Shown here: piece after piece, positions 16,123-24,526 of the stretch
Numbering within the stretch: position 1 is the stretch's first letter
Layout: every line of letters begins with the position of its first letter
Source of the DNA: G963556115 sp963666605
GTDB lineage: Bacteria; Planctomycetota; SZUA-567
Assembly (NCBI GenBank): GCA_965140405.1
Contig: OZ223208.1
Coordinates: 1,178,001 to 1,242,000 of the forward strand
Direction: 5' to 3'
Length of the DNA: 64,000 nucleotides
The notes under the pieces: generated by a model
The model's input: the letters and a program-made list of their open reading frames with translations, nothing else
Database searches by the model: none
What the model was told of the DNA's origin: nothing
Position numbers and translations under genes: made by a program

Positions 16123-17034
16123 CTAGCTATTTAATGCTTCAAGTTCGGCCTCTGGATCCTCTGCCGCACCAGATGAGATATAGGTCAGTGCGAGCATAGT
16201 ATAAACAAACGCCTGTACCGTACCCACAAACACACTGAAATATCCATAAAGGAATGGCGGAAGAACCACATAGTATACAAGCCCAGAAACTACTGATATA
16301 ATAACTGCTCCACCAAAGATATTACCAAAGAGACGGAAAGATATAGATACTACCTCAGCAATCTTACCTACAAAATTGAGCGGGAACATAGCATATCCGA
16401 TAAACCCACCCGGAGAAAAATAATCAGCAATATATCCTCTGATACCATTATATTTGATTGACGAACCATGACCCAATATTAGAACAAACAAGAATGCCAA
16501 AGCAAGTGTTGCACTAACATTAGAGGTCGGTTCTTCTGGCTCAGGAACATAAAAACCTGTATCGTGAACACCATTGCCATTACTATCAACAAATGGTTCA
16601 CCTGGGTTATATAGCCCATTTGAATTATAATCTGTAAATTCTTCACCGCCTATATGAAATGCAGGCGTAGGTATGAGTCCCATCATATTTGAAGTCCATA
16701 TGAATAGGAATAGTGTTGCAAGAGCAGGAAGGTATATTCTACCACGTCTTTTTGTACCGAATCCACTCTCAACTAGCTCATCAAAAGCAGCAATAATCTT
16801 TTCCAGTAACATCTGAGCTTTTGTTGGATTCTCTTTTGAGATCCCTCTACTCCAAACAAAACAAGCAACAAAGATCAGAAAGGCCGCCACAGCCGAATAT
16901 ACGACGGTCGCTTGTTTGAATTTCAGTCCCCATAATTCTAGTGGCAGTGGCGGAGTCAGCGGATCAGCTGCAAAAGCATCCGCACCGAAGACGACCAATA
17001 CCATACAGAGCACAGCGTAGACTTTATATTTCAA
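16123..17034 (-). CDS. atpB: ATP synthase F0 subunit a, with Ca-loop-like insertion
   Basis: 303 aa from a TTG start at 17034. GGAGGAAT sits 6 bp ahead, overlapping the previous stop, and the start gives a clean signal peptide ending FAFA or so (ADAFA, residues 18-22). A start at 17058 is the alternative. The essential arginine is Arg234 in ISFRLFGNIFGG. Between NMMGLIP (116-122) and PTSNVSATLALAF (169-181) lies an insertion holding DYNSNGLYNPGE (135-146) and DSNGNGVHD (150-158), two calcium-loop-like DxNxNG repeats. By the known topology this loop faces outside the cytoplasm. Provides the ion half-channels. Confidence 0.95.
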   Translation of the reverse strand: MKYKVYAVLCMVLVVFGADAFAADPLTPPLPLELWGLKFKQATVVYSAVAAFLIFVACFVWSRGISKENPTKAQMLLEKIIAAFDELVESGFGTKRRGRIYLPALATLFLFIWTSNMMGLIPTPAFHIGGEEFTDYNSNGLYNPGEPFVDSNGNGVHDTGFYVPEPEEPTSNVSATLALAFLFVLILGHGSSIKYNGIRGYIADYFSPGGFIGYAMFPLNFVGKIAEVVSISFRLFGNIFGGAVIISVVSGLVYYVVLPPFLYGYFSVFVGTVQAFVYTMLALTYISSGAAEDPEAELEALNS

Positions 17035-17035
17035 C

Positions 17036-17443
17036 CTATTCCTCCGCATCAGAGACATCCTGAACCGCTGGTCTAAAGAAACCGTCCGCCATTAGCACTG
17101 CATTAGGCAGAATCAAGCCGGCCAAGGTTGTCCAGACATTTAAAATATCTCTGGTAACACCCAAGTACTTATTTACAAGGATTGCCACACCCAAGCATCC
17201 AATCATTATTACATTTGCCTGAAAGCCAGACTTTACAGGGGGCATCTCAGGGTTCTGCGAAAATCGGTAAATTGCTAGAACCTTCATTCTCAGTACAACC
17301 AAACCACCAACAACACCCAGACCCAACCCAGCCGCCAACGACCAGTTATCAGGAAAAAACGCCAACAGTAATCCACAAGCTATCGCAGCAACAACAAGAA
17401 CTGCAATCATAATAATACGTTGATACTTAATAAAGCTATCCAT
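17036..17443 (-). CDS. AtpI-like ATP synthase accessory membrane protein
   Basis: 135 aa with four predicted membrane helices (about 9-29, 34-54, 72-92, 100-118), matching the AtpI/UncI size and layout. Family members sit at the head of atp operons and help assemble the c ring. The stop codon lies 1 bp before the TTG start of subunit a, so the genes are tightly coupled. Sequence similarity to AtpI is weak by eye; position and topology carry the call. Confidence 0.65.
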   Translation of the reverse strand: MDSFIKYQRIIMIAVLVVAAIACGLLLAFFPDNWSLAAGLGLGVVGGLVVLRMKVLAIYRFSQNPEMPPVKSGFQANVIMIGCLGVAILVNKYLGVTRDILNVWTTLAGLILPNAVLMADGFFRPAVQDVSDAEE

Positions 17444-17587
17444 TTTCTCTCACTTTTACTCTCACTACTGAGAGAAGACAATTTTACTTTTCTGTTAGTC
17501 TTTGCAATTACTCGCAGACCATCAACACCAACAGACTATATCATAATTATAACAACTTCTCAATGCCAAATCTTATATTTAAATTAT

Positions 17588-17893
17588 TCAAAACTCTTCA
17601 CTACCGCTATCATCATCAGAATCGTCATACATCATTTCAGCATGATTTTGATTCTTATAAATTTTATAGAGCAACGTAGAAACTCTCTTATACGCCCAGT
17701 ATATTGCAAACACGGCTCCCAAAAAAGTGGATGCCACAATACCAGTAACGCCTACGGAAAAATACTTATCCAACATAAAGCCTAAAAAGAAGAAACCGCC
17801 GACACATACCACTACAACTAGTCCAAGGCTTGCCATAGACTGTAGTAGCATTGGCAACTCACTATCGCTATAACCTTCTTTTTTCTTCGCCAT
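17588..17893 (-). CDS. AtpZ/AtpI-like protein, first gene of atp operon
   Basis: 101 aa with two membrane helices (about 18-38 and 47-67), a basic start and an acidic tail (DDSDDDSGSEE). Matches the short AtpZ/putative F0F1-ATPase-subunit family (Ca2+/Mg2+ transporter-like) in size, in GFFFLGFMLDKYF and in position. A promoter lies 64 bp upstream. Role in F0 assembly or ion supply is known for the family, not shown here. Confidence 0.75.
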   Translation of the reverse strand: MAKKKEGYSDSELPMLLQSMASLGLVVVVCVGGFFFLGFMLDKYFSVGVTGIVASTFLGAVFAIYWAYKRVSTLLYKIYKNQNHAEMMYDDSDDDSGSEEF

Positions 17894-17956
17894 TAGTCAT
17901 CTCGGTTTAGATTATTTAGCTCTCATCAAACCTCGCTTATATAGCGATTATTTTTA

Positions 17957-17984
17957 TTGTTACCTAATCAACCATTTTAGTCAA
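17957..17984 (-). promoter_or_regulatory. Promoter of atp operon
   Basis: On the minus strand TTGACT (17984-17979) and TAACAA (17962-17957) are 16 bp apart, about 65 bp ahead of the first atp gene. It is the best promoter-like pair in the upstream region. Confidence 0.6.
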
Positions 17985-18245
17985 GGAAAAAAATTCGCAA
18001 ATAAATTGTAAAATTATGCTTGAAACAATTAAACCTTACTATTTTCGGCATTATCTAAAATCTTTTTTTTTGTTTAAATCGATAATTAAATACCAATTGA
18101 ATGCCATTTCTCAATGCGGGACATCAAGGCACCTAGTATTTAAAGTATATAAAAGCAAGTAACACAGTACTAGAGAATAATAATTCATATTGAATTTATG
18201 ATGATATAAAAGATATATTATTCAAATTTAAATTGACTATATAAT
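17985..18245. other. AT-rich spacer
   Basis: Between the atp promoter and the terminator of the transport cluster. No gene or clear site beyond these two was seen; runs of A/T dominate. Confidence 0.5.
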
Positions 18246-18280
18246 AAAAACTCCATACCTCAATTGGTATGGAATTTTTA
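18246..18280 (-). terminator. Terminator of ion-transport cluster
   Basis: CCATACC and GGTATGG flank a 6-base loop, with T-runs on both sides, so it can work in both directions. It lies 40 bp after the transporter gene stop. Confidence 0.75.
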
Positions 18281-18320
18281 TTAATAAATTACATTTAAGA
18301 TAACTCCAACCACTACCCAA

Positions 18321-19670
18321 TTAGAAATATCTGATATAAATATATACAGTCGAAATAACTAGACTCATAAACATCATAGGAAGTCCATACCTACTAAAGT
18401 CCATAAATGACAGCTTGTACTTGTTTTTATGAGCAATCTGAGAAACCACCACGTTTGCAGAGGCACCGATAAGCGATCCGTTACCACCAAGACACGCACC
18501 AAGCGCTAAAGACCAGTATAGCGGCTGAGAAACCTGCGCCTCTGTTAGCCCAGTACTTGCAACATACTCAGGTATGATAATCTGCAATAATGGCATCATA
18601 GCGATTACCAGCGGAATATTATCCACAATAGCCGAGAATATTGCACAGAACCATAGTACAGCCATTGCAGTTAGCAGTAGACTCCCATCAGTCATTTGAA
18701 TTACTAGCATACCAAGATGTTCAAACACTCCATTGTGCTCCAAAGCACCAATAAGCATAAATAGTCCTATGAAGAAAAAGATTGTTCCCCACTCTACATG
18801 CTCAAGCACTTCATGAATATCTATTTTACATACTACAGCCATAAGAACTGCACCACCTAAAGCTATAATACCTGGCTCAATATGGAACAAGTGACCAACA
18901 AAGAAACCAATAATCACCAATGCAAATACCGGTAGAGCTCTTCTAAGTACCCTAGGCTTGATAATAGCCTTTTCAGGGTGCGCCTTCATTACGCGTTCCC
19001 TAATATGAGCAGGAACCCTCATCCTCTTCCTAAATATCGGTATTACTATAAGAATACCAACGATCATAATAACTAAGATTGGCGGTGTAAGATTAACAAT
19101 AAAGTCCATAAAAGTTAGCCCCGCCTTAGAACCGATTACAATGTTAGGAGGGTCACCAACTAGCGTCGAAGTACCTCCAATATTTGAGAATATAGCTTCA
19201 AGAATTAGAACTGGCACAGTCGGTATTTCCAGAATTTCTGTTACGAGAATCGTAATTGGCGCAATCAGGATTACAGTTGTTACATTATCAAGTAGTGCAG
19301 AGAGTACAGCCGTTGCAATCAGAAAATTGACAACAATAACCATACCTCTACCCTTTGCTTTTTGAGCAAGGGTAATAGCAATCCACTCAAAGAGCCCGGT
19401 ACGTGATAAAATATTTACAATTACCATCATACCGGTCAATAGATAGATAACATTCAAATCTACCTTATTAAGTAGGCCTGGAACATCATCCCCAGTATCG
19501 GGATTGAAGTCCTGTGTATACGGAGCAAGGCCGAAAACAATCACAGCTACACTACCCAATACAGCAGCTGCACATTTATCAATTTTTTCAGAAGCGATGA
19601 AGGCATAAGTCACGACAAAGATAATAATTGTCAGAACCATTGGATCGCTCAACCATTCTATAACACCCAT
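18321..19670 (-). CDS. ArsB/NhaD-type ion transporter
   Basis: 449 aa with about 11-12 membrane helices, the ion transporter superfamily that includes arsenite permease ArsB, NhaD antiporters and the P protein. GGTSTLVGDPPNIVIG (about 165-180) and, in the second half, GGNGSLIGASANVV are the paired signature motifs. No arsenic genes are nearby. It is the last gene of a cluster with a CPA2 antiporter, CBS and EIIA proteins, and it lies next to a Na+ ATP synthase, so Na+/H+ exchange (NhaD-like) is more likely than arsenite export. This is inference from context. Confidence 0.8.
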   Translation of the reverse strand: MGVIEWLSDPMVLTIIIFVVTYAFIASEKIDKCAAAVLGSVAVIVFGLAPYTQDFNPDTGDDVPGLLNKVDLNVIYLLTGMMVIVNILSRTGLFEWIAITLAQKAKGRGMVIVVNFLIATAVLSALLDNVTTVILIAPITILVTEILEIPTVPVLILEAIFSNIGGTSTLVGDPPNIVIGSKAGLTFMDFIVNLTPPILVIMIVGILIVIPIFRKRMRVPAHIRERVMKAHPEKAIIKPRVLRRALPVFALVIIGFFVGHLFHIEPGIIALGGAVLMAVVCKIDIHEVLEHVEWGTIFFFIGLFMLIGALEHNGVFEHLGMLVIQMTDGSLLLTAMAVLWFCAIFSAIVDNIPLVIAMMPLLQIIIPEYVASTGLTEAQVSQPLYWSLALGACLGGNGSLIGASANVVVSQIAHKNKYKLSFMDFSRYGLPMMFMSLVISTVYIYIRYF

Positions 19671-19712
19671 TTTTATTCCTTATATAATTCTTCTATTCCT
19701 TGAATTAGAAGT

Positions 19713-20633
19713 TTAGAAGTTAATAATCTGATCCAATACATCACCCTGATCGATAACGCCCATAAGCACACCATCTTCAACAACATATATCTTGGGTTGT
19801 TTTAACGTGGTCAGCTCAAATACAATCTCAAGAAGTGTCGCATCAGAAGACACAGTACAGTAATCTTGAGTCATCAAAGTACTCGCGGAAGAGTGAGCCT
19901 CTTCGAAGAAATACTTTTCAAATGGATCAAATTCACTGATGAATGATACACTCTTGAGCTGCGAGAAGAAGTCTGGCAGCCCGTAATTAAAGAGTCTATC
20001 ACAAGTAATGTGCCCGCATATCTTCTTCTCTTTATCAACTACAGCTACAGCTATAAGGCGATTATCAGACATTGCCCTGGTTACTTCTCTAAGTGACATA
20101 TCAGGAGTGATATTATAGATAGGCTCGTGCATTATGTCTTTTGCTGTAATTGTAATATCTAGTTCAATATTTGCTGAATCTATAGTATCGAAGACTTGCT
20201 CAGCACTACTAGCAGAAAGGATGAACTCTCTGGTATCAGTTCCGGCAAAATATTTGCATACCTGAGACATTACTTTGAGCGCAATTGTTGGGTTTTCAAG
20301 TGGAGTTATAGCAAGACACGCAAAACTTACTTTCTCACCACTCTCTGCCTCAAAGTCTACAGGATTCTTGATTACAACAATTATTATTGCTGGTCTAGTA
20401 AGCCCTGCGACCCTTGCGTGAGGAAAGGCAAAACCACCACCCATAACAGTAGGCATCTGTTTTTCGCGAGACAGGAGCGCTTCTTTAACTTCAAGAAGCT
20501 TCTCGGGAGTCTCTCCTTCCAGAGCCTTCGACTTATTAGCAAGACCCAGCATAATGTCTAGGAGCTCCCATTTGTCCTTAACAGAATCAAGGATCAGCAC
20601 CGACTCTCTCGCCAAATACTTTGTTATATTCAC
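19713..20633 (-). CDS. EIIA (PTS type 2) plus CBS-pair regulator
   Basis: 306 aa. Residues 1-150 are a PTS EIIA domain of the fructose/nitrogen type, with phospho-acceptor His72 in GGFAFPHARV. Residues about 160-305 form a CBS pair (DIMHEPIYNITPDMSLREV and LMTQDYCTVSSDATLLEI), which usually binds adenine nucleotides. No sugar permease is present, so a regulatory role, like EIIA-Ntr control of K+ transport in E. coli, is likely. Its start overlaps the stop of the CBS gene upstream by 4 bp. Confidence 0.85.
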   Translation of the reverse strand: MNITKYLARESVLILDSVKDKWELLDIMLGLANKSKALEGETPEKLLEVKEALLSREKQMPTVMGGGFAFPHARVAGLTRPAIIIVVIKNPVDFEAESGEKVSFACLAITPLENPTIALKVMSQVCKYFAGTDTREFILSASSAEQVFDTIDSANIELDITITAKDIMHEPIYNITPDMSLREVTRAMSDNRLIAVAVVDKEKKICGHITCDRLFNYGLPDFFSQLKSVSFISEFDPFEKYFFEEAHSSASTLMTQDYCTVSSDATLLEIVFELTTLKQPKIYVVEDGVLMGVIDQGDVLDQIINF

Positions 20634-21109
20634 TGATCATCACCTTTCTTATCATTTAGATATCCGAGAATAATCTCATAGAAATTTATCTGCCCAGTAA
20701 TGACCATATTATCATCTACTACAGGCAGTTCATTTATCTTCTGACGCATAAAGATTTTCGCTACTTCAGAGAGGCTAGTAGACTCCTTTACAAATAGCAG
20801 GCTATCATCCATAACATCAGAAGCATGAGTATCATCAGCCCCTGTTGCCTTGCCTTTGAGAACCTTTGTCGCTTGTTCAACCAAAGCGGTATATGGAAAA
20901 AGATACTCTACCATCTTATTCATGCGAATTGTACCGAGCAACTTATTATCGTCGTCTACTACATACACATGCCGAGTCTTTGGATCTGACACAACACTCG
21001 CACAGACACTGTCAAGATCATCATCGGCTCTTACTACGGTTGGATGCTTTACAAGCAACTCTTGTACATCCTTTACCTTCTTTTTTCCGAGCAATAACTC
21101 TTTGTCCAT
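20630..21109 (-). CDS. CBS-pair protein
   Basis: 159 aa consisting almost wholly of two CBS motifs (VKDVQELLVKHPTVVRADDDLDSV and DVMDDSLLFVKESTSLSEV). Such stand-alone CBS proteins sense ATP/AMP or similar ligands and regulate partner enzymes or channels. It lies between an antiporter with its own C-terminal CBS domains and an EIIA-CBS protein, so the likely targets are these transporters (inference). A GGAG site precedes the ATG. Confidence 0.85.
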   Translation of the reverse strand: MDKELLLGKKKVKDVQELLVKHPTVVRADDDLDSVCASVVSDPKTRHVYVVDDDNKLLGTIRMNKMVEYLFPYTALVEQATKVLKGKATGADDTHASDVMDDSLLFVKESTSLSEVAKIFMRQKINELPVVDDNMVITGQINFYEIILGYLNDKKGDDQ

Positions 21110-21167
21110 ATTCCTCTCCTCAAAAAAATTATAATTTATACCTTTATTTCAATATTTTTTCTGGGTT

Positions 21168-22835
21168 TTATACCGCTCCCTGCTGTCTAAGCAGTTCCTC
21201 CGCAACTCGCTTACGTATATGTGCCCTTCTTACCATTCCAACTGGCAATAATTCATTCACAGAATCAACAACAGGAACCTGATCAAGGTTCATATCATCG
21301 AGATCTACAAGCAACTCATCAACCTTTGTCGCAGTATTTGTCGTCATTATACAAGCTTCCATTACATCCTGAACTACCAACCATTTCCATGCGTCATGAT
21401 CGGCGATGACTTCTTTCATAGAAGAAAGCGAGACCATACCACAGATAGTTCCATCCTTACCAACTACTGGATAGACAAGAAAATCATCCTTAGAGAAACG
21501 AGAGATAGCATCTTCAAGACTCATACTCTCTAGGAGAGGATCTATACCACTCTCCATTACAGCCAACACATCCATCTGGGCAATTACGTCCTCTTCAGTA
21601 ACATTCCTACCAGCTTCACCTGAGGCCATAGCCGCATATTTAACCATTGGCGGACCTATTACCTGAACAATCAATGTCGTTGCGGTTACAGCATATATTA
21701 TAGCGTCACCAAGTGACAAGTCACCTACAAGCGACACATTGCCGAGCTTCCCTCCAGCCATAATAGACAGACCAATAGCCACACCACCCTGGCAGAAAAG
21801 TCCCAATCCTAGATACTTCGCAACAACAGGCTCACTCTTTGAAATTTTAGCGCCAAGCCACGCTCCTGAGAATTTACCAAAGCTTCTACCGACTACATAT
21901 ATTCCAACGACTCCCCAGAGCCATGCTGGCATACTTCCAAGCCCTAGCCTCGCCCCAACAAAGACAAAGAATATCACGTATATCGGTGCAGAGAATCCAC
22001 GCAGTAGTTCAAATCCCCTCTTGGTACGAACTGGATTCAAATTAGATGCAACAAAGCCCATCATCATCGCAGCCATAATAACATCCATATTGTATATATC
22101 TGATACTGCTATTACCAATACGAGTATTCCAAGGGTAAATCCCATGCTCTTCTCAGATTGGTGGAACCATTTCAAGAGATATGTCAAAATCAACGCACCA
22201 ATTAATCCTACCACCAATGCACCAAATATTTCTATCCCTACTTCAATTGCTTGATGTCCAATAGAGGCATCACCTCCAGATAGCATTTGTGCCGCTCCAG
22301 TACCAAGACCATACAAGGTCATAGCCAATGCATCATCCAGTGCAACAATGGCAGTTACAGAAGTAGTCAATACACCCTTTGACCTATACTCCCACAATAC
22401 ATCAACTGTTGAAGCCGGATCTGTAGCCGAGGCAATTGCCCCAAAGACGATACCACCAGCAAGTGCCGGAACAAACGAAGCCCCAATATACATCATAAAC
22501 AAGAGCGAAGCCACACCTACAAGAATAAAAGCCATGACCCCTTCACCGAGCAGTATTGCGGCAAACTGCTTTCCATACTTCTTGAACTCTTTGATATCAA
22601 GTTCTCCTCCAACGAGGAATCCTATTATACCAAGAGCGAAGGTATTTAGTGGAGCTAGAGAATTGATAGCCTCACTTGTTATTATTCTAAACCCACTCTC
22701 ACCAGCAATGAGCCCAATTACAATATATCCCAGAACCTGAGGAACTTTTAATTTCTGAAATCCCCAAGCCCCTAACATACCGCCAAATACCGCAAGGCCT
22801 ATAATAAACAAGTACTCTATAGACACTTCATGCAT
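21168..22835 (-). CDS. CPA2-type cation/proton antiporter with CBS domains
   Basis: 555 aa from MHEVSIEYL, which has GGAGG 7 bp ahead; an upstream start at 22862 lacks this. Residues about 5-400 hold 12-13 membrane helices of the CPA2 (KefB/NapA) fold, with GGMLGAWGFQKLKVPQVLGYIVIG, FLVGGELDIKEF and ATDPASTVDVLWEY as recognisable elements. Residues about 420-550 are a CBS pair. It exchanges Na+ or K+ for H+; which one cannot be told. CBS control fits its place between a CBS protein and EIIA regulators. Confidence 0.88.
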   Translation of the reverse strand: MHEVSIEYLFIIGLAVFGGMLGAWGFQKLKVPQVLGYIVIGLIAGESGFRIITSEAINSLAPLNTFALGIIGFLVGGELDIKEFKKYGKQFAAILLGEGVMAFILVGVASLLFMMYIGASFVPALAGGIVFGAIASATDPASTVDVLWEYRSKGVLTTSVTAIVALDDALAMTLYGLGTGAAQMLSGGDASIGHQAIEVGIEIFGALVVGLIGALILTYLLKWFHQSEKSMGFTLGILVLVIAVSDIYNMDVIMAAMMMGFVASNLNPVRTKRGFELLRGFSAPIYVIFFVFVGARLGLGSMPAWLWGVVGIYVVGRSFGKFSGAWLGAKISKSEPVVAKYLGLGLFCQGGVAIGLSIMAGGKLGNVSLVGDLSLGDAIIYAVTATTLIVQVIGPPMVKYAAMASGEAGRNVTEEDVIAQMDVLAVMESGIDPLLESMSLEDAISRFSKDDFLVYPVVGKDGTICGMVSLSSMKEVIADHDAWKWLVVQDVMEACIMTTNTATKVDELLVDLDDMNLDQVPVVDSVNELLPVGMVRRAHIRKRVAEELLRQQGAV

Positions 22836-22903
22836 TTTATTTCCTCCAATAATATTACTCAAATAGACAACAAAAAACCAACGAATAACTAAACAATCCT
22901 CCC

Positions 22904-23557
22904 TTACAGGAGGATGTCAGCTACTTCTTTTGGTGTTTCTGCCTCTATCAATTTATTACGAAGGTTTTCATCTTTGAATTTCGCTGCTATTTGAGATAAA
23001 AGCTTAAGGTGCTTTGCATGTTGGTCACTTCCAGCTGCAATCATGAATACAATTTGCACAGGTTTACCATCTATAGACTCATAACCCTCTACCGGCTTAT
23101 TGCTTACCCCTACAGCCATCACAAGGTCTTTTACTGAATCTATACGAACGTGCGGCACAGCAATACCTAGACCAATACCTGTGCTCATCAGCTCTTCTCT
23201 TTTGAAGATACCTTCAAGCAATTCTTTCTTATCACTTACATTTTTTGATTTACTGATCAACTCTACAAGATTTGTAAGAATGTCATTTTTATTGATATTA
23301 TCATGATATATCTCAATCATATCTTCACATAGTACATCTTCAGGAAGTATAGGATCAGAATTCTTCATACCACTTTTGTCTAGGAATTTTGTTTCCAGCC
23401 ATTTATCTATATCGGTTCGCCTAAATCTCCACGACGCACCAAGTTTTCCACACGGGATATCACCCTTCTGAGCCCAATCATATATTGTTCTTTCTGCTAC
23501 ACGTAGATACGACGCCACATCTTCAACTGTCATCAGTTCGGCTACTTGTTCACTCAT
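22904..23557 (-). CDS. Excisionase-type HTH fused to EIIA domain
   Basis: 217 aa from ATG 23557 (AAGGTGATT ahead; the GTG three codons upstream overlaps this site). Residues 8-55 are a MerR/excisionase-type helix-turn-helix (MTVEDVASYLRVAERTIYDWAQKGDIPCGKLGASWRFRRTDI abbreviated by its two ends here: VEDVASYL and WRFRRTDI). Residues about 70-216 are an EIIA domain with the active-site histidine in GIAVPHVRI. First gene of the ion-transport cluster, so it may be a phosphorylation-responsive DNA-binding regulator of it. Such HTH-EIIA fusions occur in several phyla. Confidence 0.85.
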   Translation of the reverse strand: MSEQVAELMTVEDVASYLRVAERTIYDWAQKGDIPCGKLGASWRFRRTDIDKWLETKFLDKSGMKNSDPILPEDVLCEDMIEIYHDNINKNDILTNLVELISKSKNVSDKKELLEGIFKREELMSTGIGLGIAVPHVRIDSVKDLVMAVGVSNKPVEGYESIDGKPVQIVFMIAAGSDQHAKHLKLLSQIAAKFKDENLRNKLIEAETPKEVADILL

Positions 23558-23792
23558 ATTAATCACCTTTTTATTAAAATTTTAACAACACATAAAAATA
23601 TTTATAAATGCATCATTAACAAGATTTTCTAATACTTTGCAGGGATTACACCTCACCTACAAAAAACTTTATAAGCGTAAATAATACTCTAATTAAGGCA
23701 TATCCACTTTTTACTTCAATTTGAAATGATTATGGAAATAGTTCATTAAATACTAAGAGTATTATTAGCTTTACGTATAAATTTAGAATTGG

Positions 23793-24224
23793 TTATACCT
23801 GCAAAACGACCGTTTTGCGTACAACAAGTACGTTATTAGTATTAGGATTTTTGACGTGTTTTATATGAATTACAACGGGTGTATATTTTTGATATATATT
23901 AATATCTGCGTATGTATATGAATAGAACTCTTCAAATTCGTTTTCTTCTACAGATTCACAAGAAGAAAGCTCCTCATAGTTTACTTTAAAGTCACTCGAA
24001 TCTACCCTCTTATAGCTTGCTTGGTTGACACCATTATGACCCGAACAAATATTTGAAAATTTGGAGCTCCTGTCCACTGCTACAGACATGCCAGTAAATG
24101 CAAAAAAAATCAAAGCAGCAAAAATAACAATAGAAATACTCATACCTACAGACGCTCCCGGCCTTAGGATAGCTGAATTGCTCGTATAGTATTTTGGATT
24201 CCTTGTAATCATTTTACTCATCAA
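23793..24224 (-). CDS. Orphan single-pass membrane protein
   Basis: 143 aa, not recognised. One strong membrane helix at about 28-47 (SISIVIFAALIFFAFTGM). The outer part is rich in Tyr, Ser and Glu, has two Cys (residues near 60 and 88) and ends in a beta-like stretch (TPVVIHIKHVKN, NVLVVRKTVVL). No good ribosome binding site was seen, which lowers confidence, though the frame is long for such AT-rich DNA and sits free of overlaps. Could be an anchored or secreted surface protein. Confidence 0.5.
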   Translation of the reverse strand: MMSKMITRNPKYYTSNSAILRPGASVGMSISIVIFAALIFFAFTGMSVAVDRSSKFSNICSGHNGVNQASYKRVDSSDFKVNYEELSSCESVEENEFEEFYSYTYADINIYQKYTPVVIHIKHVKNPNTNNVLVVRKTVVLQV

Positions 24225-24526
24225 TCAATCACGAATAAAGACAACATATAACCACAAAAATATTTCTACAATATTGTATCGCTCATATTTTATGCATAAA
24301 ATACTCATTCATTTTAATACAGCCAACACCCAATGTCAATAGATGCGAAATATTTTAAGCAATTTTTAATTATTATTTTAAAGAAATCTGTTTTTAATAA
24401 AACAATATAATACTAACGCAACATGTACTAAGGTATACTGCTATATAGTAATTAAAAATGCAGGACGAGCATAAGCGCATCCTACATAAATAAATATTTA
24501 AAAAAAACCAAGATATAAATGTATAC
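24225..24526. terminator. Spacer with likely terminator of phosphohexomutase gene
   Basis: About 302 bp without a gene. At 24459-24487 GCAGGACGAGC and GCGCATCCTAC form an imperfect hairpin. Read on the minus strand it is followed by ATTTTTAATT, so it probably ends the phosphohexomutase transcript. The rest is AT-rich with no visible sites. Confidence 0.5.
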
